Source: Trileptium ribeirensis (lineage: Eukaryota > Nematoda > Enoplea > Enoplida > Thoracostomopsidae). From it: a stretch of 64,000 nucleotides of DNA. The notes beneath the pieces were generated by a model. That model was given only the letters and a program-made list of their open reading frames with translations. It did not search any database and had not been told where the DNA came from. The stretch spans positions 1 to 64,000 of the forward strand of contig JASANE010020035.1 in NCBI GenBank assembly GCA_030248225.1, given 5' to 3'. The position numbers and the translations under genes were made by a program. This document shows, piece after piece, positions 23,101 to 34,021 of the stretch (its first letter is position 1; each line of letters opens with the position of its first letter).

Positions 23101-24060
23101 AATGCCAGTCTTGGAGTCGTTTTTTGGGGACCAACTGCGGCTGCACTAGCGGCCGGCTGCAGCTCTGCCACGCGCGAGCGGTACCAGTTTGAATGCGATA
23201 ATCTGGTGGCAAAAGTGGTACCGCATCCTGAAGGCCAATGGAGGCCCTCGGGATTAGATGTCTGCTTAATATTCTTATTAATAATCTATGAACAATTTTT
23301 TGCTGAGCGCGCCGCGGGAAATGACTGTTTAGAGCAGTGAAAGTTACACACCGGCGAGAATTTCCTCAGACAATTTAATTATTTTTCGAATTCCAAACTC
23401 TGATATTTCGAGTAACTCGACAATGCCAAATTTATAAAACTTTGGAAAGTCAACGCACACATTATGCTATCAATTTGATAAACCCGTCGCGAATCCGTTA
23501 AACAACGATGTGGCGTTTGGCGAGCGGTGACAGTACATATGATTCATTGCGAAGGATGTCTGTGGATCAGCTTCGAATAACGGTTAGTGTTTCTCATATA
23601 AATACAATAATAGTGGTTATAGTTATTATGTTGATGACTGTAATAGTTTCTAACACAATGGTGAGAAATAATGTTTCGCTAGAAAATGCGGCAGTCTCCA
23701 AAACGTTTTGTAATGCTTACTTTTTCTGGTTACCGTTACTTTTTTAGTTTTTTGGTAAAAAGTTAGGTCCGTTCGGCATAAACATGAGATCTTAAGTATC
23801 TAGAGAGAAATTGGTGTTGTTTTACAATATTTGGGATGCTGCTACTCGCTCCCTTCCCTTTACTTTTTTTTGGTCGAAACACTTTTTTTTATTTTCTTGG
23901 AGTAAAAAAAAGTGGACCCTCCCGGGGCTCCGAGCTATCACAGGAAGTTGATCCACTAGGGTACATATGTTGAAGGCCTTGCCACTTAGTACTGTTATTA
24001 TTAGTATGATATGGCAACCGGTTGATCTGCTAGCAACTTCCGACGTTTTCACTTTCTTTT
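20150..24060 (+). mobile_element. Pogo-type (Tc1/mariner superfamily) DNA transposon inserted in Polinton copy 1
   Basis: Alignment by eye with copy 2 shows Polinton sequence stopping near 24060 and resuming near 20150, with about 3.9 kb of foreign DNA between. The insert carries a pogo-like transposase. Repeated words sit near its ends: GGAGTAAAAAAAAGTG-like blocks at 20155-20169, 20535-20551 and 23899-23914, and TTACTTTTTTTTGGTC-like blocks at 20501-20516, about 20552-20566 and 23860-23875. Some are direct and some inverted, so I could not fix exact TIR edges or the expected TA duplication. Confidence 0.7.
20791..23340 (+). pseudogene. Pogo/jerky-type DDE transposase with one in-frame amber codon
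   Basis: From ATG at 20791 a single frame runs to TGA at 23340 (849 sense-length codons), broken only by TAG at 21265-21267. Order of domains: N-terminal helix-turn-helix (DLSWDQASELANVSSTTLKK, a pipsqueak-type pattern); a second CENP-B/Tc5-type HTH ending in FMKRHGLSLKKP; then the DDE core with FNLDETAF (first Asp), ILIYDGHATH (second Asp) and TETLQPLDAACFGPLK (third Asp, DDD as in pogo); a Pro-rich acidic linker; a Lys/Ala-rich coiled-coil (QKELKQREAVEKREAAAARK); and a C-terminal segment GLFVAVYFEEDYYWGQI...FWGPTA that resembles a small SH3/Tudor-like barrel. The amber falls between the DNA-binding and catalytic parts. Either it is a recent inactivating mutation or it is read through. Codon use is more GC-rich than the surrounding Polinton. 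Confidence 0.85.
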
Positions 24061-24094
24061 TAGTCTAATTTATCATCTAAAAAATTAAACCTTT

Positions 24095-24700
24095 TTAAGA
24101 ATAAACATACATCTGACTGTCATCGGGAAAAATACATTGTCGTACCCTTAGTACACTCTCTGTAGCTGGTTTTAGATCAAGAAATAGATAACCATACGGT
24201 TCCCTTGTTGCTTGCTCAAATGCGCTTGAAAGAAAATCTGGTTTTGAAGGCCACATTTGTCTTCCCAGGGTATGTATCATTGACTGATCTCTAAAGTTGG
24301 GGAACAGAAACATATACTGTGTGTTTCGAGTTATTGTTCGCATGTATTTACCTTCATGATGCAAATTCTGTGTAACAAAAATTGTGCTTAACTTATTATG
24401 ACGCATACGGGAAAATGCTGCTGCAAGCTTTTGATCATTTGAGGCCTCAATCATTAAATCGTCCAATACACATAAAACGTGTGCTGTGCCAGTGGGAATT
24501 TCAGAGGGAATACCTTCGTGTAGTTCAAAGTTGGGTATTTTTCTCAACATTTTAGCATATATATATTGAAAAATACTGTAATAATATAGAATTTTATCAA
24601 CTTTTTGATCAAAAAACGCATGTTTGAGTAATCGATATATAAGTTGCGTTTTTCCACTTCCAGTTTGACCACTCACAACACATGTGAACGGTAATTCCAA
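24095..24700 (-). CDS. A32-type (FtsK/HerA) genome-packaging ATPase, Polinton copy 1
   Basis: This family pumps viral DNA into capsids. The frame shows Walker A GQTGSGKT near residue 10, Walker B LCVLDDLM near residue 80, and the sensor-like FVTQN near residue 112, followed by the family's GRQMWPSKPDF and a C-terminal LRVRQCIFPDDSQ. It is open to its natural end and about 95% similar to 45655-46260 by eye. No ATG begins the open part; the coding frame probably starts upstream in a zinc-finger segment that is frameshifted here. A CTTAAAAAGG motif overlaps the stop codon. Confidence 0.85.
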   Translation of the reverse strand: MELPFTCVVSGQTGSGKTQLIYRLLKHAFFDQKVDKILYYYSIFQYIYAKMLRKIPNFELHEGIPSEIPTGTAHVLCVLDDLMIEASNDQKLAAAFSRMRHNKLSTIFVTQNLHHEGKYMRTITRNTQYMFLFPNFRDQSMIHTLGRQMWPSKPDFLSSAFEQATREPYGYLFLDLKPATESVLRVRQCIFPDDSQMYVYS

Positions 24701-24830
24701 AGGTAAAGGTATTTTATCACACCTTTATATTGTTTGAGCTGTACAAGTTTTCTTATGTCTATGTAAATGTTGACCAGAAGTATAAGATCGTCACACTTGT
24801 TACATGATCCATAATTATCATGGATTACAT
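24700..24830 (-). pseudogene. N-terminal zinc-finger segment of the ATPase, frameshifted (copy 1)
   Basis: In shifting frames this reads CNKC, then QHLHRHKKTC, i.e. a C2HC/C2H2-like finger (C-x2-C ... H-x3-H-x3-C). Copy 2 has the same finger at 45546-45610, followed in frame by the ATPase. In copy 1 an indel puts the two halves out of frame. Confidence 0.5.
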
Positions 24831-24859
24831 GATTAAACCTTTTTAAGAACTTTAACACC

Positions 24860-25155
24860 ACCATATTGTACCCCTGTGCTCCCTTTTTGTAACCCTGTGC
24901 ACCCGTATTCTGTACCCCTATAGGTACGTATTGTATCCATATATCCCATACATTTACCACTGTATACTCCTGTTGTACCCCCTATTCTGTACCCCTACGG
25001 GTACCTATTGTACCCATATATCCCCCTACATTTACCACGGTGTACTTTCATTCTATACCATATGGTTACGTATTGTACCCGTATATACCTTACATTTACC
25101 ACTATGTAGCTGTATGTTGTACCCCTTTGTACCCCTACGTGTACGTATTGTACCC
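24860..25155. repeat. GTACCCCTA-type degenerate tandem repeat between integrase and ATPase
   Basis: Words such as TTGTACCCCTA, GGTACGTATTGTACCC and ATATATCCCATACATTTACC repeat with periods near 30-75 bases. The corresponding interval in copy 2 is also repetitive (GGGTACAAACCGTACCCG) but has in addition amplified the end of the chromodomain. Confidence 0.7.
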
Positions 25156-26205
25156 CTACAGCGGTTGTAAATCCTCTTCATGTACCCATGAATTCGATTT
25201 AGGGTATCCAAGCCACTTTACAAGGTACTCTGTACCCCTTTTGGTCTTGCGTTTGCGTATAATTTTTTCAATTTTATATGAATCACCCGCTACTTTAACA
25301 TTTTGCAGCTCTTTCTTATAAAATCTTCTCAATATAGTTTCCTTCTTTGCATCTTCAAGCTCGTAAACTGGAGGATTGAATGGTAGTTGTTTATTTATTG
25401 TAAACACTTCACGCGACCACAACTGGTTAAATTCACGTTCGAAAGGAAGTCGTTCAATGGAAGCACGTACTATATCGCCTAGTTGAAATTTATATCGAAC
25501 ATCCACATTTTGCGCTGGAAATAACTTTTCCCGAATTTCTTCCTCATTATCACCCTTTGAAGGTGTGAAACCATAGCTGTTTTCAGTATTATTATAACTT
25601 TCTACAAGTGATTGAAGATTATCAATATATCTACGGGAATTTTTAGATGTTAAAAATTTATAAATTTTCCCCTTTAAAGTACGTCTAAACCGCTCGGCAA
25701 TACTTGCTTTTTTCCTTATTCTTAGCAGTATAAACATTTATACCATTTCCTTACAATAATCATATAACAGGTTATTTACAAACTCTTTACCATTATCTGT
25801 TTGAAAATTTTGAGGTTTAACTTGCTCAAAGACTGAATTTAATGCATTTAAAGTAGTAGAGGCTGTCTTATTTTTAACAGGTTTAATCCAAGCATATTTG
25901 GAAAAGCAGTCAATAACAACAAGTAAATATTTTATACCATCATTATATGGTGACGAGTTACTCATATCAGTTAGATCGGCCTGAAATAAATCATTTAAAC
26001 CTTTAACAACAGTACGTCTACGCTGAAATCTTAATCTTCTAGTTTTATGTAAAGTATATTTTTCCTGACCACGTAACCAATCCTGCACTTCCTTAAACCT
26101 GATGTTATAACCTCGCTGTTTAGCTTCTCTATACAGTTTATGAGCAGTTGAAAAACCTGCAATGTTTGTAGGGTCGTAGTATATATCTTTAAGTTTAGAA
26201 TCCAT
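25156..26205 (-). pseudogene. Retroviral-type integrase with C-terminal chromodomain, Polinton copy 1 (one frameshift)
   Basis: Polinton integrases insert the element into host DNA. The first frame (ATG ending at 26205) contains the DDE core: FQADLTDMS (first Asp), YLLVVIDCFSKYAW, and FQTDNGKEF (second Asp). A single-base deletion at about 25738 moves the rest into another frame, which resumes with ASIAERFRRTLK (catalytic Glu) and ends in a chromodomain, YKIEKIIRKRKTKRGTEYLVKW, then LGYPKSNSWVHEEDLQPL. The aromatic/acidic chromodomain pattern suggests targeting to modified chromatin. The gene follows PolB by about 40 bases. Confidence 0.9.
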
Positions 26206-26246
26206 ATTTAGCCCTATTTATAAACACATTTGTTTTTAAGACTTTA

Positions 26247-29200
26247 TTAAACAATATCAATATTCATAAGTTCATCATCAGAAACAAACATAAGATCATC
26301 GTTAATCAATTCATTAATATCTTCATTGTTCATATCATACACATTATAATGTCCATAAGCATAGGAACTGATTCCATCGTCTAATATATACCGTTTATCA
26401 TCAAACGATGATAAACTCGTCTTATTAAGCGTCAGTGTATGTAATACATGTTTATCACTTCTAATTATATTCATTTTGTTCTTCATATTACTACCACTAA
26501 ATAAAATATTGTAATAATCCTGATGTCGCATTTGGTTTTTTACAATTGTCTTTTTACGCCCTTTGCACGTTTCTTTTCAACTCCACCACATTTGATACTG
26601 TACATCTTCGAACGGAGTCCAACAAATTCCTCAATGGGTTTTCCAGCAGTCTCATCTTTCATTTTACCAAGGACTTTCTTGTTCGCTAAAGAGAATAGAG
26701 GGTGGTCTGTGGGGTAATCGCTGGTATCAAAGAAAGATGAATTTCCTGCCATATCATCGTAAATGTCTCGTTTGTACCGAATAACATAATGAATCCGTAT
26801 CCGTGAATAAGAGTTTACAGTTGGAATTATATATACACTTCATATAGTTATAGTGAGAATTGTACATTAGGGACTTTGATAATTCCAATACCGTAAACCC
26901 AACGTATATGGGTTTACACAGTTTGACAGTTTTGCGGTGCATTTTAACTGCGACCAAATTCTGGTTAAATATTGACGACATGGGGTATCGGGGGTTTGCG
27001 ACCAACTTTACAAATTTATGTTCGTTAGTAACTAATTTAATATCTACATAAGCTCGCACATTCTCCATAGTTTTCCCAAATACAGCGTTGTTGAGTAGTT
27101 TATATAGGTCCTTTTCAAAGTTACTATTTGCCTTCTTTCGCATCTCGGTATTAAATGTTATATATGGTTCCATCCATTCAGATTGTTTGAAGGATATAAC
27201 ACGGTGAACCTTTTGAAGTTCTACACCGAGAGAGAGGTTTTGTTGGAGATTTCTTATGTGAACTATATAGCGTTGTTTATCGTTGTAATTTGGAGCCAAC
27301 TTCTCCACCGGTGCGGTGCGTTCTAGTTTCATCGTATTACAGTATGGGGATAACATGGAATCGGTTATCTTTAATCGTTCAGGTGCTAAAGGATAATCAT
27401 TATGAAGTTCGTGGAGGCGATATGGATAATTCAAGTCTACTTCTAATATATATCCAGTATCACCATTTACATTCACTGAATTCCAATCCATGAAACAAAT
27501 TTTAGCTGGGGAAACCATTTGAAATTATTACACGGGAGTTTTTGAACCATCGACCAGCCGTATAAATTGTTCGCGTCGAGGTATATGATATATCTAATTG
27601 GTTATGTCGGATTATATCCATGAAAGTAGGTATTGTTTGCCTTCGCATTTCGGTGGGATATAACCAATACACCACCACGAATTCCTTCTTCGAAAAAACC
27701 GTACATATCTGGGTCGGAAATGAGGTCTAGTTTCACACCTGTCTTCATAAAACAAGAGTCCCATGCGAAGCTTGGGAGTGTGATGTAATGAGCAGGGTCT
27801 AGACGGAATTTATCTACACAAAAAATGGAAATTCTCGAAGACATCACGGAGGAGTAGAATGTCGGTTTTGAGGTAAAGATCGTGGTATTGTCCGAGATTT
27901 TCAATATTCATTTCTCGCCAAACCGTTTGTGCTTGTACGTAATCTTGATCGCTGATACCGCTTTCGGTGAGAGTGGAGTAAAAGTATTTCTGCTTGGGGA
28001 GACTTGTTTCGTTGAAGCGATTGATGGAGTCCATATATTCGTAAGGGTAAACACCCTTACGCAGCATTAAATCCAATCTATCTCCGAATACGTGCTTCAT
28101 CGCTTGGAAATGATCGACTCCGGTTTTCTTTAGATTATCGACTAACGTTTGAAGAGATGATGGTAGGAATTGGATGGTATCGATAAATCGAATCTTCCAT
28201 CCAATATCATCTTCAGCTGTGTCATCATTACCTAGTATGAAATCGACGCCGTCAACGTTTTCATCCCAGCATTCATCATCTTCTTCTTCATCATCATTGA
28301 ACTGTTTCTTTGCTTTTCGTTTGATGGAAAACGTCATATAGTCTTCCATCCCTTTCGCAATACATTCAATTTCAAGTCCCTTTTGCTTACACATTATGCC
28401 AAGTTCTTGCATTATTAGGTGTCCATCGTATCGACGTAAATTATGAAATAGAACAGTCACATCGCGATTAAGTCTGAATCCAATATTACATTGGGGATGA
28501 GCTGCGCCACGATATCGACCACAAAAATGACAGTGGTCACGTGCTTTGTCATCGGGATCCATGGGATTATTACATATATAACATTCTGTTGTGTTATCGA
28601 ATTTGCATTGTTCATTATTAGTTAGGTTAAGAGGTTTGGTTGGAATTTTTTGAAACTGTTCAGACAGTTCAATTACATTATTAAGAAAATGTTTAACGAT
28701 ATTATCTCCGCGATATATAATTGGTTCACCGGTTTGGACTTTATCATTGCAGCAACCAAAACACTCCATCAGTCCATATCCACATGGAGTGTGGCGTTGA
28801 TACGGATTTGTGTATGAGGTGGACGTTGATGATTCACATGTATGAACCTTTTCGAGGATACATTCGAAATCAGCATATATAACGTAAGGAGATCGGTGCA
28901 TACGGTGAAAATTTGAGAATTGAAGAGTTGAATTTGACGAAGGAGTCCGGATACGAGACGGTTTATTGTGTCGATATCGTTGTAAATGTTCGTCACGTTT
29001 AGCTGCACTATAACAGGGAATCAGACATTTATCGCATAAATATTTCTTAGTTGACGACGTTGGTTATACAGCAACGAATCCAAACTGCGAATCAGACAGT
29101 AATGTTCTTTGTACAGGAGGAGATGAATGTATGTTGGTGTTGAGATTTCGATATATATAGCGGGTAAATTACCCCATTTTCGAGTCCATATACATTAGCA

Positions 29201-30192
29201 GAAATACTGTTTTGATGTTCAAATCGAGGTACATCCTTGAGCTTAACTGGGTATTTAATACCGTTCATATTAAGTTCATTAATGTATTGTTCATAGTCAT
29301 TTATTCGTTCAGCATGATGCTTCCGATCGATTGGATGCAATGCCGCCAAAACACTCCACATGAAACATTTATTGTCATTATTTTGGATATTAAGTACCGC
29401 ATGTTTATTGCGGATTGATGCTGGAAGCTCTTTGTGTGAGGATGCGCGAAGGGGTTGATACTTGTTGATATGTATATCAGCGTGTTGAACGTCTTGTAGC
29501 ACCCATCCAGATCCCACACGTTGAAAATCATCTAGTTTCTTTTTGAGCTCATTGAACAAATGGGTATGTTCAGACTCAATATTACTCCATGTAGGATAGG
29601 GTGGGACTTGGTGTTGAAATGAGCTGTCATTTGCGTGCCATCCAATTTTTGTAGCGTACATTTAACGGATATCCATAGTTTGACACCACGCTTCAGTTGG
29701 TTGTTGATTAGCTGTTTCAACATCTCATGCGACTGTTGGAGAAAGCTGGATAGGTCGTTGATGGGGTTGTTGGGTACTAAATAATAACTAATCAGGTATG
29801 TACCCTTTGAGCGCTTTGATCCATTGCCGCAGGGTTATAAACTCAGATTGATCGATAACAAAGATTATTGTTGCGTGGTACCAATAATATCCTGAGCCAT
29901 TTGATGTAACTGCTCAAGTTGATATGAATCACAGGGTTCCGTTATAGTTGATGTTGTCTGCGCTTCCATGACTGCGGACGTTGATGGTTGAGTTTCTACA
30001 ATTGCTGAACTGGGTTTGAGTTGACGCGCATTACAATGTCTCTTGGTGTCTGATAAGAGCGTCTTGACGCGAAAATACTCTACCGCACTGTTCACACCAA
30101 TTTAGTTGCAGAGAATGAATTGTATTTATGTGACGTGTTAAATGTTCCCGTCTAGTAAAGCTTTTATTACAATTGTTACACTTTAAAGCCAT
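26247..30192 (-). pseudogene. Protein-primed family-B DNA polymerase with N-terminal zinc fingers, Polinton copy 1 (multiple frameshifts)
   Basis: The polymerase replicates the linear element from a protein primer. It begins at the ATG ending at 30192 with two C2H2 fingers (first CNNCNKSFTRREHLTRH; second CEQCGRVFSRQDAL). After a Gln/Thr-rich linker come exonuclease I (YADFECIL), a Cys/His block (DHCHFCGRYRGAAH), exonuclease II (FHNLRRYDGHLI), exonuclease III (YHDLYLKTDILLL), the palm motif A (DANNLY, out of frame here), motif B (LLNNAVFGKTMENVR) and motif C (FTDTDSL), then the KKRAKGV thumb element and an acidic tail. At least six frame breaks or stops separate these blocks. All expected motifs are still visible, so decay is recent. 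Confidence 0.9.
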
Positions 30193-30289
30193 TCGTTTTA
30201 AAAGATTCTAAAAATAGTTCTTAAAAAGGATTATGTTCAGTAAAATCCACCAAGTGGTTTAAAAATTATTATCTATATAACTCAGATTA

Positions 30290-30980
30290 TTGAAAATTAA
30301 GCATAATAGTAGAAAACCCATCGGTGCTAACTTCTGCAATCTTTCAACTATAAAAAGTTATTAAAGTATAGCTCATTAGCTATGTAACTTACTTAGCTTT
30401 ATTTAAATAGTAAAAATGAATTAACAGTAGTAGAAAACCTCTATGTCCTAATTTTTGTTACTGCATAACTACTAGCTAAACAATTATTAAAATATGAGTT
30501 TTAAATTATTAGCTATGTAATTATATCTTATTAGCTATGTAACCTAGATTAATTTAAATAGAATAAATGAAGCCAGCGTTGTGGAAAACCTATAAATACT
30601 AGTTTTCGTTGCTTTATATCTATTACTTGAAAAGTTATTAAATCATAACTTATAAATTATTAGCTAGTAATTATATCTTATTAGCTATACAACCTAGATT
30701 AATTTAAATAGAATAAATGAAATCAGCGTATTTGAAAACCTATAATTATAGATTTTTATCACTTTATAACTATTAGTTAAAAAGTAATTAACATATAGCT
30801 TACAAATTATTAGCTAGATAATTATAACCTTATCAGCTATGTAATGCAGCTTAAAATTGTTAGTAAAAATAAAATGAGCGTACTCGAAAACGTATAAGTG
30901 GGAATTTTTATTACTTTACAACTATTAGTTAAAAAGTTATTCTATCATAACCTATAAAATATTACCTAGCAAAGTAGCAT
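30290..30980. repeat. Subterminal diverged tandem repeats of Polinton copy 1
   Basis: About four units of roughly 150 bases, each with TTAGCTATGTAACCTAGATT, GAAAACCTATAA, and CTATTAGTTAAAAAGTTATT-like words. The same words, in the same orientation relative to PolB, occur at 39500-39880 in copy 2, so they belong to the element and may be replication or promoter elements. Confidence 0.75.
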
Positions 30981-32009
30981 TTTAGTGCGTATAGTACCTT
31001 ATGATCGATCAGCAAGACTGATAAGCTTCGGATATAGCTTTACTGTACTATGTGAAACCCCACATATGTATTAATTAAGCCGCCACATAGATGTATACCC
31101 TCATATATGCTAATATACCAAACAAATATACCCCACACAGAAAATTAATTATGTTTGAAAGCATGAAAATAGAGTTTAAAATTAAAAAAAACTGCCCGCA
31201 GAATAATCAACGCATGAACACTATGTTTTATACTCAGATATGTAGGTATCGGAGTATTTATTCATGACGGTATGATGCGCTAATTCATGACAGTATGATG
31301 CGCTATGAGCTTGTACCAAATGTTGTTCCTGATTCATTCATCTATATAATATATTTGTACCAGTTTTGTAAGTATATGTTTGCTAATTCTATGATGTAAT
31401 ATAACCGTTGTTCTGAACTGCCACTCGAGTAATTATAACCACATCAAGCCCTCTTGAAAGTGAACAAGTTTTAGATACGCTGCCATAGTGATATCGTGAT
31501 AAGTAAAGCAAACGTCATTTTGTCTATCCTTACGCTATGAGTAGTGTTTTGTCAACGTCATTTTATTTGTCGTAGCGCTATGCGATCTGTTTGTGTCACA
31601 TGTCTGTCTTAAACATACACTCCATATACGCTACTAGCAGTTAAATGCTAGGATATTTTTATGTATGCTCTAAATACCACCATATGGTATAATAAGTGAT
31701 GTCATCCACGCAATTACAATCGTTTCTAATTTGCTCACTTCACTTTTAGATAGTATAGACAGAGGGTCGCATTTTTTTGAGGAGAGATAAATTATGCATT
31801 AATAATGCAGTTACTGGAACTAGCACTAACCATTATGCTGTTTAAATGATGTCACGCATTGTTATGTTTTCTTTCTAACAACTGACCTGTTACCTAGCAA
31901 CAAAATATACAAAACTGTTGGTTGTGCATTACCAGCATTTCATATAATGTGTCATATGGACAAAATTGTTTAGTAGTCAGAAAGATTATGTTGTAGCTTA
32001 GAGTACCAC

Positions 32010-32060
32010 CCCACTCACCCTCTCGTATGTGGGGGGCAAAACTCCCATTTTCTATCTACT
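32010..32060 (-). repeat. Polinton copy 1 right terminal repeat
   Basis: The reverse complement reads AGTAGATAGAAAATGGGAG, then TTTTGCCCCCCACATA and GTGAGTGGGG. It matches the terminal blocks at 16015 and 37614. A 6-bp target duplication is not evident because the other end is disturbed by a hAT insertion. Confidence 0.75.
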
Positions 32061-32114
32061 TAAGTATTTCTTTTTCTTATATTGCTTATAGTTTTCTTTT
32101 TCATAGATTTCTTT

Positions 32115-33836
32115 ACTGTTACAAACAACCCTATGCCGAGCTCTTACGAGGGAAGGCCCCCGGGCCTAAGCGCCAGTAAAGCGGTTGTCTCAGAGGACAC
32201 TGAAGGTGCTTCGGTGTGGTGTGGACCCGGTCGCTCAAAACCGAAGTTCTCGGGAGGATCCTCTGTGGGAGATAAAACCTGCGAAGAAGAGCGTGAAGCT
32301 GGAACTGGCGAGGCAGAACGAAATATTTTAGGTCAGAAACGGCCGGTGATGGTAACGGAGGCATTCCTTTTCGGTCGTAGAAAACGGGATCCTCTTTAGA
32401 TGAAGGGCTAATTAATAATCTTAATGCTATATTAGAAGGAAGCGACATTGATGAAGACACGGCGGAAATAGCGAGGTCGGTTATTATCCCAACGAAGCTC
32501 AACAGCGAGCGCGAATGGGTACGAAGTCACCCAGCCAGTGTCGCCTGGCGCCCGCAAACTCCCACACCGAGCGGCCTGGACTTGCTGATTCTCAGTTCGG
32601 GATCAATATCCACGAAACTGTGAGTCTGACGGCGGACCTGCTCGGTAGGGGTACTTTAGTCGAAACAAGTAAAGAAGACGACAGCAATACAGACGAAACG
32701 ATGAATATCTATTATCAACAGACGGCGACAAAGTAGCAACATAGTGATGCCTCGTGCAACGATCAAATCGTAACATCCCAAAAGCAAAGGAACGATGAAG
32801 GAGATCATGCTGTGGAAACGTTGACGGAGAACAGAGAAGCGGAATCGATGGCGACTGAACAGGAGGACTACACCTGGGGCGATAAGTATGATCTATCGAT
32901 AGTTACTGACAGACCTGAACAAGGTAAGTTGAAAATCATTGTTGTAACAGCATTTATTAATTTGAAGACTAATTTCTTAGATAAATTATCTGATTCGCAA
33001 ATTGCTAACGCTATTTGTGAAGAAAACGAAGAGCATTTGTGGCCAACAGATCTTCGACGAGTCTCTCCTTTCGTTTTGAAATTGATTTTTGAACCGTAAA
33101 GCGAAAAGAGATTTAGTTATACGGCGTAAATTGGTGATAAATAGCATTAGTGTAGAACTTGAACTACCGAGAGCTGTATCATGAGCCCATCTAAACCGGT
33201 TTCCGTTGTATATTTATAATTTGCCAGCGTTAGAGCCTAAATCTAATATATTATCGTACGTTAAACATTAGTGTAGAATTTGAACTACCGAGAGCTGTAT
33301 CAAGAGCCCATCTAAACCGGTTTCCGTTGTATATTTATAATTTGCCAGCGTTAGAACCTAAATGTAATATATTAGCGTACCTTAAGCAGAATGATGCAAT
33401 ACCGAAATCAGATTTATTTCCAGTGCTATACAAAGGTACCACCAAGTACGATACTACTGGCAGTGGTATTGGATCTACAGCGAAACGAGTATGGGTCGAA
33501 GTATCACGAGACCTTGAGATTCCTGGCTTTTTAAAATATTTTTCAGTGATTTTAAAGCAATCGATAAGGCTTGAATTGTGGCACTACGCAATGCCGAAGT
33601 GGTGCCGCAAATGTCTTGGTAAGACAAATATAAGGCGACAGTGCACAGTTGACACATTTTTGGAACGTCGTTACGTCGAACCTCGTAGTTACTCTGGTGC
33701 TGTTCAAAACAATACCTTACAGGTAACGATGGATCAAGATAATTTTCCACCGATGCAACAGCAACAATCGGTTTCACAAAATTTAGAAATTGCGAAGCCA
33801 CCAGCTGATGATCCAAAAACATCGGTATTTCACTGA
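32115..33836 (+). pseudogene. Retroelement ORF1/Gag-like protein, decayed, upstream of a NADAR domain
   Basis: A GC-richer stretch begins with CCGAGCTCTTACGAGGG and AAGGCCCCCGGGCCTAAGCG, which looks like the 5' end of a retroelement. Open pieces encode a low-complexity acidic/basic N-terminus, a segment with FLDKLSDSQIANAICEENEE and RVSPFVLKLIFEP, an RRM-like block (YIYNLPALEPKCNILAYL), and WCRKCLGKTNIRRQCT, a short Cys motif resembling a degenerate zinc knuckle, then SYSGAV and a Gln-rich tail. This order (RNA-binding fold, then knuckle) fits ORF1 proteins of some non-LTR retrotransposons. Stops and frameshifts divide it. No reverse transcriptase follows; a NADAR domain does. Confidence 0.5.
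33145..33385 (+). repeat. 121-bp tandem duplication inside the ORF1-like gene
   Basis: Two adjacent copies both start CATTAGTGTAGAA and include CCGAGAGCTGTATCA, CCCATCTAAACCGGTTTCCG and ATAATTTGCCAGCGTTAGA. They differ at few bases. A 121-base period is not a multiple of three, so the duplication shifts the frame. Confidence 0.9.
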
Positions 33837-34021
33837 CCGTCTGCACAACCGTTCATCAAACGATATCAATGATCATGAAGTATCGGAAAATGCTACAAGC
33901 TGCGAAGAGGTTAAAACTTACGGACCAATTCTGTAAGTTTCGACGAACAACCTGGGATATGTAGAAGAGCGAGAACTCATTCGCTTACCGACCAAGCTTC
34001 AGTCGCGCAGATTTGGAGTAA

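Larger units (their letters stand above)
16009..32060 (-). mobile_element. Polinton/Maverick (adintovirus-like) element, copy 1, decayed and internally deleted
   Basis: Terminal words at 16015-16070 and, inverted, at 32010-32060 match each other and the left end of copy 2 (AGATAGAAAATGGGGTTTTG, followed by a C run, ACATATGTGGGGGTGA and GGGGTGGACA). Genes lie on the - strand in the order PolB, integrase, ATPase, unknown, NADAR, TBP-like, penton-like. The major capsid gene is missing because of a deletion near 17152. Later insertions are a hAT element (17861-18943) and a pogo-type transposon (about 20150-24060). The hAT copy at 14039-16008 sits right against the left terminus. Almost every gene has a break, so the element is dead. 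No adenain-type protease was found. Confidence 0.85.
30193..32060. other. Non-coding polymerase-end terminal region of Polinton copy 1
   Basis: No gene is seen. It holds a CTTAAAAAGG motif at 30220-30229, diverged subterminal repeats (30290-30980), TGTTGCTAGGTAAC (inverted) near 31890-31910, and the terminal repeat 32010-32060 ending TTTCTATCTACT. Confidence 0.6.
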
